Positions 22,871-34,969 are shown, counted from the first letter of the stretch. The stretch: DNA of 64,000 bases from Acheta domesticus (GCA_031308135.1 JAHLJT010008756.1:99722510-99786509), one strand, 5' to 3'. Program-made: numbers and translations. The notes: generated from the sequence alone by a model not told the origin.

Positions 22871-23122
22871 GTTTTAAACAAATAATCGTTTCGTTAACAA
22901 CTTTCCATCTTAATATGGAACTGGAAGAATATGGAAGATGGCGAGGTGCTCGCACAAGAACACTAGTTTTATACAAAAACAATAAGTACAAAAACAGTTG
23001 ACTTCTTAGATTCAGAGCAACAATGCTAACTGCGACACAATATTTACGCGCAGTTTAATATAAAACAAATTAAGCAAAAAAAGGTAGAGTTCAGAACTAG
23101 TTTTAATTATAGTAAAGCTTAT

Positions 23123-23398
23123 CACTGCCTTGGCGGTTTAGCTCACTGGTCAGCGTGCTCGTTTTCCATGACGCGACCCCGGGTTGGATTCCCGGTCGGG
23201 CAAAATCATAGGTGCATTTTCCTTGCGATGTCCCAGTATATGTTGCTGTGTGACGATGAGAAAATTCACTTCGCAGGTTGAGAAGACCACAATAAGGCGT
23301 ACTAACTACACGTACCCCCTTAATCTTTGGCCGCGAGGCCGGGATCCTGCTGGTAGGCCATGGCCCGTACACGGGCCCACGCGCCGAGTATGAACAAA
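23123..23398 (+). mobile_element. S2 SINE, tRNA-derived, complete with TSD
   Basis: A tRNA-like head of about 70 nt contains an A box 'tagctcactggtcag' (23139-23153) and a B box 'gggttggattccc' (23180-23192). A body of about 200 bp follows, ending in 'tgaacaaa'. Perfect 10-bp direct repeats 'taaagcttat' flank it at 23113-23122 and 23399-23408. The sequence is unrelated to S1. A Pol III-transcribed retroposon; ORFs inside it on either strand are incidental. Confidence 0.88.
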
Positions 23399-23755
23399 TA
23401 AAGCTTATGACGTTTTGAGAGACGAATGATCGAGATGTCTCGTGACGTCCTTCACTTGGATTTCTAGGGGCGTTACCCGTAGGGCGCTGATACAAAGGGT
23501 CAACGTGTACTTCTGCATTGCAAACAAGAAGTGTGATGAAGTGCTGAAGAATGAGTTCCATATAATATATTTGTCAGATTCTATTACTTTTTCTTAGTAT
23601 TTGTCTTCATATGAGTACACAGTGTCTACACTGTCTTTCCAGACGTAGAGATCTACAGGCAGACAAAAATAGACAGATGGACGGACAGAAGGTAAAATAA
23701 AATGATCATCTTGAAGTACGGTTACAAAGAAGCAATATTTTATGCACATATTTAG

Positions 23756-24010
23756 CACAAAGTGGCTCAGGGCATCAACATGCCACTGCAGTGCCTCTGT
23801 CCGGAAGACCCCAGGGTTCGAGTCCCATTTTCGATATAGATAGATAGGTCTAGCTACATAGCTAGGTCGAGTTCAGCCGCTGCCTGGAGGAGAATTCTAG
23901 CAGTCGGCTGCTCTGATCGGTAATTATCCCTGGTTTCTCCGATCAAAACCAGGCGAATGCCGAAGCAGTACCCTAACAAATGGACCACGACACTACCGAA
24001 GACGACCTAC
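23756..24010 (+). mobile_element. S1 SINE, 5' half with intact tRNA-like head
   Basis: A box 'gtggctcagggcatcaac' (23763-23780) and B box 'ggttcgagtcc' (23814-23824) are well preserved. The S1 body follows ('cagccgctgcctggagg', 'tgctctgatcggtaa', 'accctaacaaatggacca') and stops near 24010; the distal half and tail are absent. Confidence 0.82.
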
Positions 24011-24239
24011 AAAAATGCTGATGTATGAAGGAATTTCATCCCTGATGGGTGGGTTCGGTGGTTTAACGGTCGGTTATCAGGATCCGAGATAACTGAAGCA
24101 GGAACACGGGACTTTAAGAAAATCCGATTGTGTCTTAACGTAGCGCACCACGAGTCGATACCACTCAGTAATTATGTAGGAAAAAATTGAGTTTTTAAAA
24201 TACTTTTTTCATAAAAATTATGTAATAAAATTGAAGGAA

Positions 24240-25100
24240 ATTGAGAGAATAAAAAATATTCTCTTCGTAAGAAAAAGTATTGAAATCGTGCGCCGGAAAA
24301 CGGAGAATTGTAGACACAAAAGTCTTATTTCTGGCCAACGTAACTAAAAAGTGGATAAACGTTTTTCCTATATATAATAAATTACTTCCTCTAAATTGTG
24401 TTATCAGAATCCATGTTGTAAAAAAAATCGATTGACGGCAAAACGTCGGTCCGTCCGTCCATGGACAACGACACCGTCTAAACCGTTCAACCGATTTTCT
24501 CCAAATTTGATATTCCCCGATCGATTTAAATGAACTCGATGCTCTATCAGTTTAAAACGGATATTTTTATTTTGGAATATATATTACACGAACCCTCAAC
24601 AACATTGCAACATTTTCTAAAAATTGAATTCAATTTTTGTATTAAAATTTTTCTTTGGATAGCTAAAAGGCGCTTAGGAGTATGATGTCCTTCGTTGAAA
24701 TTAATGATTGCTCGAAAATTACAAACATTAAAATATTTTTCGGCATTTTACTACAACTACAATATTGAAAATGGAGATGTTTTTCTGAATTAAATCTACT
24801 GTTTAAAGACATCTTGACATAATGTCATGCACAATTTTTCGAAAATACAAGCAGTTTTCAGATAATTTTGCGTGAAATTTGGCAGTTTCTAAATACTTTA
24901 AAACATTTTTCTCAGAAATGGCTCCAAAAATTTTCTTTAAATTCTCTCCTCGTATGTATCAATGTACGTAAAAACGTGGTTCTGGGCCCATTTTCGGCGA
25001 ACCATGTATTGGGAAAAATGTCAAAAATTTAACATTTCAAAACTACAAAATTGAAGCTAAAGCTTTTGTCTTAAACAAATGTGTTTTCTCAAAAACCGCC
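24240..25100 (+). repeat. R1 dispersed repeat, 5' end present
   Basis: Begins with the R1 end 'cttcgtaagaaaaagtattg' (24265) and 'cgtgcgccggaaaac', then 'aaaaagtggataaac', 'gattgacggcaaaacgtc', 'ccgattttctccaaatttga', 'ggatatttttatttt' and 'ctacaactacaatattgaa'. It runs directly into another R1 copy at about 25105. Confidence 0.75.
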
Positions 25101-25104
25101 CCAT

Positions 25105-25920
25105 TTTTACTTTCCCGTATAAATACGTACATATGGAGTAATACACGTAGTATAGGGAAAGTTAGAATTAATGAAAATTAAAGAAAGAATATTATGTTAT
25201 GCTGCGTGAAAAACGGCGTATTTTCGGCCGAAAAAATCATTACCGGGCCGTGATAGCGAAAAAGTGGATAAATGTAGCTGCTAAATTAAGGAAAAAATCC
25301 TCTAACACGTGCTATAATAAAATGCTTCTAGCTAGAATACCTGTTTTGTGGGTCCTACCGAAAAAACAATTGAAAGCAAAACGTATGCCCATCTGTCTGT
25401 CTGTCCGTCCGTCCGTCTGTGAACACCGGTAGCGATTGAACTGTTCAGCCGATTTTCTCCAAAATTGATATTCCCCGATCGATCTGACTAATCTCGTGGC
25501 CCCATGAATTAATTTGAAACCGATATTTTAATTTTGGGGGTTACTTTACAGGAAGCCCCTGAGACATTTTCAAAATTTTAAAAAAATTGCGCCAAACATT
25601 TTGACTAAATTTTGTTGTTGGATAGTCTAAAGGACGTTTAAGAGAATGGCGCGGGTCTCATATTGGTTAAAAACTCAGATTTTTCGAAAATTGAAAAAAT
25701 TCAAAATTTTTTCCGCGTCTTCCTACAACTACAATTATGAAGATAAACTTTTTTCTTAATGAAATGAATTCATAAAAAACATCTTCAAATAAGGTCATGT
25801 TCAATTTTTCAAAAACATGAGTATTTTTTGCGAAATTTTGTGTCAAACATAGGTAATTTTTTACTTTCTTTAAACCATTTTTTATTAAAAAACCGCACAT
25901 TTTTGATTAAATTGGGATCT
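25105..25920 (+). repeat. R1 dispersed repeat, second terminal-hairpin subtype
   Basis: Starts with 'tttactttcccgtata', whose complement 'tatagggaaagt' lies 50 bp on, so the end folds back. The same end, inverted, is seen at 16195-16245. It then carries 'gggccgtgatagcgaaaaag', 'cctctaacacgtg', a 'gtccgtccgtctgtgaacacc' block and the R1 interior to about 25920. Confidence 0.75.
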
Positions 25921-26309
25921 TAGATAGCAAATGAATATTAGAATTCATTTATAAGTTTTATGACTCTTCCTGAGTATACCAACTACATATGCGTATTGGA
26001 TTTATTGTGCTACACATTAAATATACCCATCACTCTTCTATTGTCTCCCTCTAACCTAACAATTATGCTTGTGCTACATAATATTGATAAGAGTAAACAA
26101 TATTTCGATCTCTTATCCACGTAAATTTGAATTTTACTTTTATCTCTAAAACGTTCACTGTTGGGGTCGGAGAAGTCCTGAACACAATTTCCAGCGAATC
26201 GTACAGTTCGTAAGTTCCTTTCTCGAAGTTCACAGGCTCCTAGTAAAAACATGACAGATGTCCTCCAGGCAACCTGACACTAATACAGTTTCAGTTGAAT
26301 TTTTTATTG

Positions 26310-27150
26310 ATTGAAAGACATAATTTTTACTTTCTCATCCTTAAGCTACTTCGAAAGAATAGAAAGGTAATCGTGGGCCAGAAAACTGCAAATTTTCGAA
26401 AAAAAAAGTTTTTTCCAGGTCCTGGTAACGAAAAAGTGGATAAATCGTGTTTCTAAATACAGAAAAAATCCTCTAACACGTGGTGTAGCCAGAATCCATT
26501 TTGTGAGTCCTTGATACCGAAAAATCTATTGACGGCAAAACGTTTGTCCGTCTGTGGTCACCGCTGGCGGCCGTTCAGCCGATTTTCTTCAAAATTAATA
26601 TTACCCTGAACGATATCGATCTGAACGCAAGGCTTTGGAAGTTTTAAAGGGATATTTTAATTTTTGAGGGTCTTTACATGAAGCCTCAAAAAAAAGTTTC
26701 AAAATTTTCTCAAAAATGGCACCAAATTATTTATCAAACTTTGTCTTTGGATAGCGAAAAAAATGTTTGAGAGATGAGGCAGACTCATATTCGTTGAATC
26801 CTCAGATTTTTTAGAAATTACAAAAGTGCACAATTTTCTGGGAGTCTTTCTACAACTATAAAATTGAAGATAGTGATTTTTCCCTTAAAGGAATCTGTTC
26901 CTTAAAGACGGATCTTTAAATAAATTCGTGTTAATTTTTTTAAAATATGAGTAGTTTTCATGTAATTTGGCGCGACAAGTGGGCAATTAAAAAAATTAAC
27001 ATTTTTTCTCAAAAACTGTTCCAAATGTTTTCTTTATTTTTCCGTGGATAGAAGAAGGGATGCCTAAAAGAATAGCGCGGGTATAACTTTCGTTGACTCC
27101 CTGTATTGTCGAAAATTGCAATTTTAGAAATAATGCGAGAAAGTGTGTGT
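26310..27150 (+). repeat. R1 dispersed repeat, near-complete left part
   Basis: Starts 'tttttactttctcatcc', then 'cttcgaaagaatagaaaggtaatcgtgggccagaaaac', 'gtaacgaaaaagtggataaat', 'cctctaacacgtggtgtagcc', 'gattgacggcaaaacgt' and the interior modules. With the copies at 24.2 and 25.1 kb it gives three same-orientation copies in 3 kb. Confidence 0.75.
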
Positions 27151-27159
27151 TGTAGCACT

Positions 27160-29180
27160 ATTAGTTTACATTGCGTTGTTTATGTCCAGGTCGTTATTCA
27201 AGGGGTTCTAGCTTACGTTCTTCCCACCAATAATTTATAAGCGGTTGAAGTTAATAAAATGCGGTTTCACAAAGTAATAGTAGTAGGGTAAGTAATTGGA
27301 CGAGTAGGAATTATTCATCACTCGCACATTAAGTAATTGTGCTTAAAAGTGCGCGAACAATTTATTAAAACGCTATGAGTTCACTGTTGTGGCAGTTTGT
27401 TAATGCATTCTGTGACGATGGAGGTCCCGAGACCGGCATAATACAACGCAAGATGCAAATGCTCTCACTTTCTTTGATGTCCAGAAATTACATCTATCGG
27501 CACCTAAACATTTGGTAATATAATCAGTACAGCACCGTGTTCGCTTTCACAGCAGTCAGTGCAGTACCTTGTCCTTTCCAACACCCATCACTCGCTAGAG
27601 TTTGTTTTTTTTTTTGCGTTCGTTTGAGTGCATTTTATAGTATCAATGAGATTGCTTAACGAAGAGAAAAATTTAATGTGTATGATAGAAATGCTAGGCA
27701 AGCTGAAAAAATTAATTATGGGAGACTAGTAACTGTTTACTCACGGCGGAGTATTTATTTATCGGTATCATCCATTTTAAAGCCCCGTCCAACCAACTTT
27801 GCTTTGCCGCTCGCAATTTATGGTAGCATTTTGGGATCTCGGTCCTTCATGTGTTTTTGTCGGTCACTCGAGAGTGTGAGAGTAAACTTGGAGAAATCTC
27901 CGAAATTCAAACGTTTTTGAGGACACACACGCCTGGGACGGAACATACGCGGAATTGTGATAGGGTAAATTGTAAAGACTATCTGCACTCTGAGTAATGC
28001 CTTTATTCAACAATATCAAGTTATGTAATATGCGTAATTGCAGGGATTTTGCTATTGATGTTGAGACTACCGAGGTATCTCGATGGGATTATTAATTTAA
28101 AAAAATATAGGAGAGTGACTCAGTCGAAGTATTAGAACCCGAAAATGAAATTAAAATAGTTATCATTTACATAGATAACAATGGGTAGCCATGTAGAAAA
28201 ACGATGGAAAAAAAGATGACGATTGGTACGAGGGTCAAGATTTGAAAAGAAAGCTTTCGGTCACTCACGCGAGCACATCGTAAAAAAAGTATTTTAGTTG
28301 CCGACGCGAGCAAGTGCAAGGATAGAGCGTCTATAGTAAATGAATTCGGTCTTCAGCAGAAATGTCCACCTGAGACATCGATAATAGTCAGTTATGTAAA
28401 TATTGTGGGCTAGTACGTAGCTTCGAACTTGAGATAATAACGTGAACGAGACGTCGGCATTAAGATGAAAGATTGTTGGAGGAAGACGGGAATCTTCGCA
28501 GAAGATCGGGGGCTGTGAAGAGAATATCATCTTCGTAAGTTTGATGCGTCACGAAGGAGAAAATCGTACAATACACTCAAACAATACTTGCTTGCAAAGA
28601 ATGTGACATAGTAAATCTTTACTAAAGTAAAGGCCTTTTAATTAATGTAATTAATTTAATTAAGGTTCAATTCAATGATATGCCAAGTAAATGATTATTA
28701 ATGTCATAAATAAGCAGAAGGAATCAATAAATGCAATTGTTATCAAAACGATGCTGATTTTTCACTAATTATAGACTCCGCAAAGAAATCATACAATATT
28801 CAAAAGGAAAGAATAGATTTTCAGCATTGCCCAATCCATCCAGGATGGGATGTCGGCTCATGTAAGTTATCTAAATATATATAAAAAAAGAAAATAACAT
28901 AAAAGTCAGGCACAACATAAGTTCCAAAGATTACACTATCAAAATCTTTACGAATAAAATCGTTTCAATGTAATGTCTCATGAGAAAGGAGATATCGAAG
29001 AGAAGACGAGAGACAATACCGCGTGACACCACTGGAACAGTGGTAATACGGAACTTGTCAACCAAGAAAAGATTAGCCCAAAACCTTATTTATTGAGTTC
29101 ACAAGTGGGTCAGTCGGAAGAACAGCGAAGGGCGAAAGAACAGCGATGTTTTCGAGTGCGTATACAACTACGATTATAAT
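27160..29180. other. AT-rich sequence without recognisable feature
   Basis: No gene or repeat was recognised; scattered short ORFs show no family resemblance. Confidence 0.4.
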
Positions 29181-29184
29181 CCCG

Positions 29185-29632
29185 TGAGTCTATTTATATA
29201 TTTCTGGAGGTAACGGTGTTCTTTTCCCGCTGGAACGTGAAAACTAGCGCCGACTCAAACGCCAGCTTGCAGGTTTTTCTACCTTTAGATATTTCTCCCA
29301 GTGAGGCACCGCCGGAGCAAGATCTAAGCTCCGGACTGGTCTTCTTACACGTGTGGTAGTTGTAGTGTGTTTAATTAAGAGAAGAGTTTAGAACAATAAA
29401 AAGGAAGGAAAGGTTTTTCGTGGTACGTGGTCCGATTGTTAGGTTACTGCGTCAGAATCCATTTGGTATTCGGAGAAACCACAGGAAAATACTAATCAGA
29501 GAAGAAGACTTCTAGAATTCTCCTACACACAGCACTTGTATGTGAGCTAGATATTTTCGACTGAACAAAATTCTGCCGCCGTTGGGTCTCGAACCCTAAG
29601 ACCTTTCGATCAGAAGCGCTACAGAGACAACC
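29185..29632 (-). mobile_element. S1 SINE, diverged copy
   Basis: On the minus strand the B-box region 'ggttcgagacc' is the complement of 29585-29595, followed by S1 body modules (the complements of 'agaattctcc', 'gttaggttactgc' and 'gtgaggcaccgccgg'). The (AATC)n tail is eroded. Confidence 0.72.
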
Positions 29633-29639
29633 GAAATGG

Positions 29640-30355
29640 CCCTTTGAAGCATCTCAGCCGATCCATGATGTAAGGCAGGTATATCAAAATGCGCCTGCTC
29701 CAGGTACTACTTGCCCGTCTGACAAACCTGGCGTTCCTGCGAGCACGGGCAATTTTCCCTGACTTCGCTATCATTTCCCCTCCCAATACAGAAAGGGGTG
29801 TACACGCACAAGCTGCAGCAGAGAAGATAAACACAAAGCGTGCTTGAAATATCACAAAGAAAGCTTGCTCCATGCAAAAATATGATTGATGATTTTTTTC
29901 TTGCAGACAACTGAGATTTGAATTTTTTTAATCATTACTTCATTACATAATACTTTATTTCTTACATGTTTATTTTCTTTTTAAATTTGGACTTTTATAA
30001 TCATTTTTGTCAAGTGCCATAATCGATCCTCTACTAAAATCCTCTGTATTTGTATCATCCTTATGGGCTGACAACTCTTGACAATCTTTGTTCCTAACCT
30101 GGAGAGAAACTTATTGCAATTACTACACTGTTAATAAAATGCGATCTCGAAATCAAGATCCTTTCAATTCAAAATATTTAATTTTACTCTCAAGTTAAAG
30201 TATCACTTAAGTAATTCATTTTAATAGATACTGTTTTTGTTTTAATAGAGGAAATGGAATTTAATATCATTAAAGATTGTCATGAGCCAGATATTAAGTG
30301 GATACAACCCTAACTTTTGAACATCACGGCAGTTGTTAACTCTGGTGAGGTCCGC
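29640..30355. other. AT-rich sequence without recognisable feature
   Basis: Nothing recognised. Confidence 0.4.
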
Positions 30356-30366
30356 TAACTCTTGTG

Positions 30367-30582
30367 CAGTGCTGTCAAGGGCGTTGCCACGAGCGGGAGT
30401 CCGACTTCACACAGTTCATCACCCCGAAACCAGAGACAACGCCATCCCTATTGTAAAACGGTGGGGTTACTACTACTCGTAATAGTTCCCTTTCCTGACG
30501 CTAGTGGCGCGGAGAAGCTCTTGGCATGCCACGGTGCCACGACGCGTGCCACAGCCACCAGTAAAAGACCGTGACATCACTG
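30367..30582. mobile_element. hAT-type MITE, copy 1
   Basis: Begins 'cagtgctgtcaagg' and ends 'gtgacatcactg', forming short terminal inverted repeats of CAGTG type. Near-perfect 8-bp direct repeats flank it (ctcttgtg 30359-30366, ctctagtg 30583-30590), as expected of hAT elements. The interior matches 41077-41319 almost base for base over 'agagacaacgccatcccta' and 'ggggttactactactcgtaa'. It is 216 bp with no coding capacity. Confidence 0.85.
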
Positions 30583-30594
30583 CTCTAGTGAGCT

Positions 30595-31210
30595 GCTTAC
30601 GTTCCTCGCAATGTTTACATGCCTAATGTAAGGCTTATCTCCGCAGATTCAAACTGGAAGTTCCTCGTGGTGTTCGGTACGTAAATATGTTGTCGAGGAC
30701 GTCGAACACGCGTTTCTTCAGTGGCAACGTTTCTATCCCGCACTGCAGGAAGTGATTGCAATACTCCAGTTCGGTTGGGTATCTACAGCGTATTCATTAG
30801 AGCTTTTTCGGCGCTGGTATAATGGATTTCGTTATAGAGGCGAAAGAATTACTGCTGAGGGTCCGCGTACAGGAGGAAACACCCAAGTTGTGACTCATGG
30901 AAGCACCTTCTTTCGCCCTACCCTTGATTAAGGTACTCGGTCGTCAGTGTATTAGTGAAAATCACAAAATACAAACATCGTGATTTGAGATAAATCAAAT
31001 GAAAGCTTCTATGAAATTTGTTTTCAATTTATTTTCAATATATTTTGCTATATTTTGAGATAAAACCTGTTCAATTTTATTGAACACACTTTAGTAAGTA
31101 ATAATGTTTTTAGAAACAAAAGAATCTATGAAAATAACTCAAAAATATAAAAAATGGAGTGTCCCTTGTAGGACCGACGCGATGAATATCCACGGCGCTG
31201 CCGAAGTGAG
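30595..31210. other. No recognisable feature
   Basis: The first 300 bases have more balanced GC than the surroundings but show no coding pattern I recognise. Confidence 0.35.
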
Positions 31211-31217
31211 TATAGAG

Positions 31218-31432
31218 AGATTATTGTAAGAAGGGACCGCTTTGACATCTACTACTTTGCTAATGCTGGCAACAAAATTGAAGATTATGTCCAAATGCTC
31301 AATTCGTCAATACGTTCGTTTGCAGTTGGCTCATTTATAAATGGCTTCAATACTACCTCTTACAATGCCATCGTCCGGCATGACGTTCTTTGTTTCGCCT
31401 CCTGTCAAAATAGTCCTTCTTAGAGTAACTCC
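31218..31432. mobile_element. R4 short element (MITE-like), copy 2
   Basis: Begins 'ttattgtaagaagggac' and ends 'gtccttcttagagtaa', imperfect inverted repeats; both ends match 17528-17742. The two copies are the same length within a few bases. Confidence 0.55.
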
Positions 31433-31439
31433 TCTGTAA

Positions 31440-31575
31440 CGTAAAGTGAGGGGTGCGGGCGGCATGGAATGTGGAAGTTGTGGTGCGCTCGTGTCCGAGC
31501 AAGCACCGAGGGTGCCGAGTGCTTGGAGTTTGCGTGGGCGCGGTGCTTGTGCTTGTGAGCGCGATCTGCCGGAAA
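31440..31575. other. Short GC-rich patch
   Basis: GC- and CpG-rich segment immediately after the R4 copy; not assigned. Confidence 0.3.
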
Positions 31576-31579
31576 AAGG

Positions 31580-32720
31580 AGACTTCACCCACTTAAAACT
31601 CGTCCTGGCAAAAATTACACTTTGCGTAGAGATGTTGATTTCGTTTCGTTACAAGTTAGCATGGTTTTAACATTTTAAACACTTTAAACATTCATTCATA
31701 TTAAAACCTTTTTATTTGTGCTATGCAAGCAAAAATAAACTTCCAACGTAACACAATTGCCGAACCCGTCCATCCTCCATGATAATTCATGAAAACGTAT
31801 CTATTAGGGTTTACAATTAAACAATAAAAAATTACTAAAAATAGATAGTTTCATATCTTCGTCTTGTTTATATCGGGTTACAGCTATGTACCAACCCTTA
31901 CACACAATGAATCTCAGCTGAACGCTAGAAGAGTTGTTCTAACGAGATCTTTCTTACATTGCATTCTTGTTCTTTAGTTGTGTTATCAAATACGTATTAT
32001 TATGAATAATATAATTTGAATTTGAATATATATATATATAGCTAGGAGGAACAACTAAGTAAACGTTGAAGGAATTACTATTTTGTGCCCTTGATAACAT
32101 TCATTCGCTTTTCCTTTTTGGCGGACGGGCGGATGGGCAATCAGACGGTTAAAAAAAATGTATACACATAGATTATACATTACACTTCAGTACGGACACT
32201 ATTTTCTTCACTACGTATGCAGTGTCCTCTTAACTAATTTTCTCTCCTCTACGGGTTTATCTGATATAAAACTGAAAATGCTTTAAAAGAGTTTAAAAGA
32301 TTATCAATACATAAATATAATTAATAAAAGTATTAGCACATAAAAGTTCACTTACATCACCAGTTACTTTGTGAATTTTTCTAACATAATTTAGTCATTA
32401 AAGAATGCGATCGGAACAACCGAACTTCAGTATCTTTGAAAGTTATCAAAACAATGTAGACACAAACGGAAATTATCGGACAAGTAATGGGTATGGAATC
32501 GAGTACATGTGTTGCTGACTATCTCAGGAATGGGAGAGCAAAAAGTGGATCTGGTGAACGGATTTCACTAACGCGCCTGTTCTAGGTGTTGCTATGTATC
32601 ACAATTACAAAGGCTATATTTCATTATAACTTCTAATGAATTTGAATCTTTTTGCTATTTATTTGTTATAAATTATCATTGGTGAGATAATACGTAATTT
32701 TCATGTGATTCTCTTGACCA
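31580..32720. other. AT-rich sequence; (TA)n at 32025-32040
   Basis: Apart from the short TA run, nothing was recognised. Confidence 0.4.
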
Positions 32721-32730
32721 CACTATAAAA

Positions 32731-32912
32731 ACATGGATTTTGACTACACCACGAGGTAGAGGATTTTTTTACTTAAATTTAGCAACAGGTTTTATCGAAT
32801 TTTTCCTCACCAGACTCCAGTTATAAGAGATTTTCTGGCGAAAATTAGCCGTTTTCCGACGCACGATTACATAACTTTCTCTTCTTACGAAGTATTCGTA
32901 AGAAGAGAAAGT
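32731..32912 (-). repeat. R1 terminal block with perfect terminal hairpin
   Basis: On the minus strand this reads the R1 end: hairpin, 'gtaatcgtgcgtcggaaaac', then the complements of 'ttatcgaatttttcctcacc' and the 'ccacgaggtagagg' region. It ends in an 18-bp perfect palindrome (32874-32891 with 32895-32912) around a 3-nt loop. Confidence 0.75.
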
Positions 32913-33274
32913 AAAATGTTATACCACACTGTAATACCGCACAGAAAGGTAATACTGTTGACCACACTAGACTATTGGCAAGAATATTTACCAGAATTCC
33001 TTCCGGACGTCATAGAAGCTCGGTGTACAAAAAATCTTGTGTTTCGTCAATAACTTCATTACTTCTGCGATTGCTGATCATTGTAAATATTGGTGTATCC
33101 TCCTCACTATTCATCTTATTTCGTTTATTCTTGTATAATTTATCAATATTTAGAATTTCGTCATTCACAACTATTAAAAATAATATTTTTGACCCAACTT
33201 TACAAATTATCCTTTCGATTTAAAATAATGTAGTATGTGCAGTATATGAACGGTTTGTGTTAAGATTTTAAAGA

Positions 33275-34960
33275 CATGAAGAAATAAAGAAGTCATCTCC
33301 GTCAACTTAATATATTTATTTAGAGAATCGGATTTGCCGTCATCGTCAGTCTAAAAACGTAAACAAAATAAAGTTTAAATAAAATACAAAGTAAATACAA
33401 AATAATACAAAGTGGGGGAATAATATAAATAATTTTCAAGCACCCCGATTCAAGACTGTAAATTATTTTTACAAAACGTCCTTGACAAAGTCACATGCCC
33501 CATACCAATACCAACAGAACTATACAGTTTGATCTCACTCTGTATTGACACGAACTACTTTATGTTCAATACCTCCTTCTACAAACAAAACTCTGGTCTT
33601 CCGATGGGCTCACCACTGTCATCACTCTTTGCAGACATTCCAATTTTGAAACACTCTTGTTTGAGACACAACATCCCCTTCTACAAACGTAATTTACTGG
33701 TACGCTACATCTATGACATTTTAGCTCTATGGACCGGTACAACAAGACAACCCGACCTCTTCATCGAGTTTCTTAACTCCAGACACCCATCCATAAAATT
33801 CACTATGAAACTAGAAAATGCAAATCAATTTCTTAGACCTAACCATCTCGAGGAGTGTAGACAACAAATATATCTTCAAAGTTTACAGAAAACCCATACA
33901 CACAGACACCGTCATCCACCACACAACCCAACATCCATCTGCTCACAAACATGCGACTTTCCATGCCATGATTCACGGGCCTGTCAGCCTTCCCTTATCA
34001 GAAGACAATTTTCAAAAAGAAACATCATTAAATACATAGCTACCGCCAATGGATACAGTACCACTCTCGTTGACAACATACTACGCCGCAAATTAAATAA
34101 GAAAAAAACTAAAAAAAGTACACAAGCCTCGCTCCACTCACCCGGAAACCGTCAAAAATTATTTACATTACGCTCTTTGGAAACGATATCACTAAAGAGA
34201 GCTCATATTCTTCACATATACAATTTTTAAGTTTATTTCACCACTTACGAATCCTTCAAACACCTACTCTCACTTCACAACACCATCCCACTCGTGGTGA
34301 AGTCAGGAATTTATGAACTCCATTGCCACAATTGCGAAGCTAAATACATAGGCCAGGTCGACAGATGCTTCAATGCCAGTGTTAAAGAACATTTACATGC
34401 ATGGAAACCCAATACAAACAGATCGCACTTTGCTACACATCTTATAATCACAGGTCACACTTTCCATCCGAACTCAGACATTAAAATTCTTGAAATAGAA
34501 AATAAATTCTGAAACAGAAACGCTTTAGAAATCTATCACATTTTTCAATCCAAGTAGAAATCTGAAGCTCTCCTCAACGAACAAACTAATTTCCCTGTGT
34601 TCCCTCTGCAAATAATTTTACGCCCCACTCCCCCACAAACAGACCCCCCACCTCCTGAGACATTTCAAAGAAGACACAAAACAGACCTCCTCCAACCTTT
34701 GCCGAAGCTACAGAAAGCTAAAAAACCGTGTCATATTCCCTTTGTGCACAGTCTCCCGACGTTTGCCACACACTGCGAGGTAAACAAAGTGGCTCAACTT
34801 ATTCTTTTCCACTTTCTGTAATATCATTTGCTATTGGTCATAATGTATATTTTCTCTATTTGTATTTCATATTTTGTAATTTCAATTTTGCAAAGATGTC
34901 GAAACCCGGCTCTCTAAAAAATATTAAGTTGACGGAGATGATTTCCTTTCTTTCTTCTTA
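33275..34960 (+). mobile_element. Penelope-like element, degenerate, between inverted repeats
   Basis: A reverse transcriptase and GIY-YIG endonuclease coding region (33520-34510) lies between inverted repeats of about 60-80 bp. Their core is 20 bp perfect: 33294-33313 against 34921-34940. Penelope-like elements have LTR-like terminal repeats that may be inverted and often carry hammerhead ribozymes. Remnants of such a core are visible here (see findings). The 33360-33520 part is non-coding leader or decayed N-terminal sequence. Confidence 0.8.
33520..34512 (+). pseudogene. Penelope-like RT plus GIY-YIG endonuclease, decayed
   Basis: The polymerase part shows the PLE-type box FYKQNSGLPMGSPLSSLFADI. 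The catalytic Y-x-D-D appears as RYIYDILALW, so one catalytic Asp is lost. A frame change near 33820 gives FLDLTISR...YRKPIHTDTVIH, typical of the PLE thumb region, and a return to the first frame gives IKYIATANGYS. After a stop near 34230, the endonuclease reads GIYELHCHNCEAKYIGQ (GIY and YIG motifs, 34306-34356) and then KEHLHAW...SHFATHLIITGH. In life the protein copies element RNA at a nick it makes itself. Frameshifts, stops and the lost Asp make it inactive; N-terminal RT motifs are missing. Confidence 0.85.
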
Positions 34961-34969
34961 TAATTACGT

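Noticed and set aside
24045..24130. tRNA-like 'ggtggtttaacggtcgg' sequence
   Set aside because: A-box-like only; the expected B box is not at the right distance and no TSD or second copy was seen.
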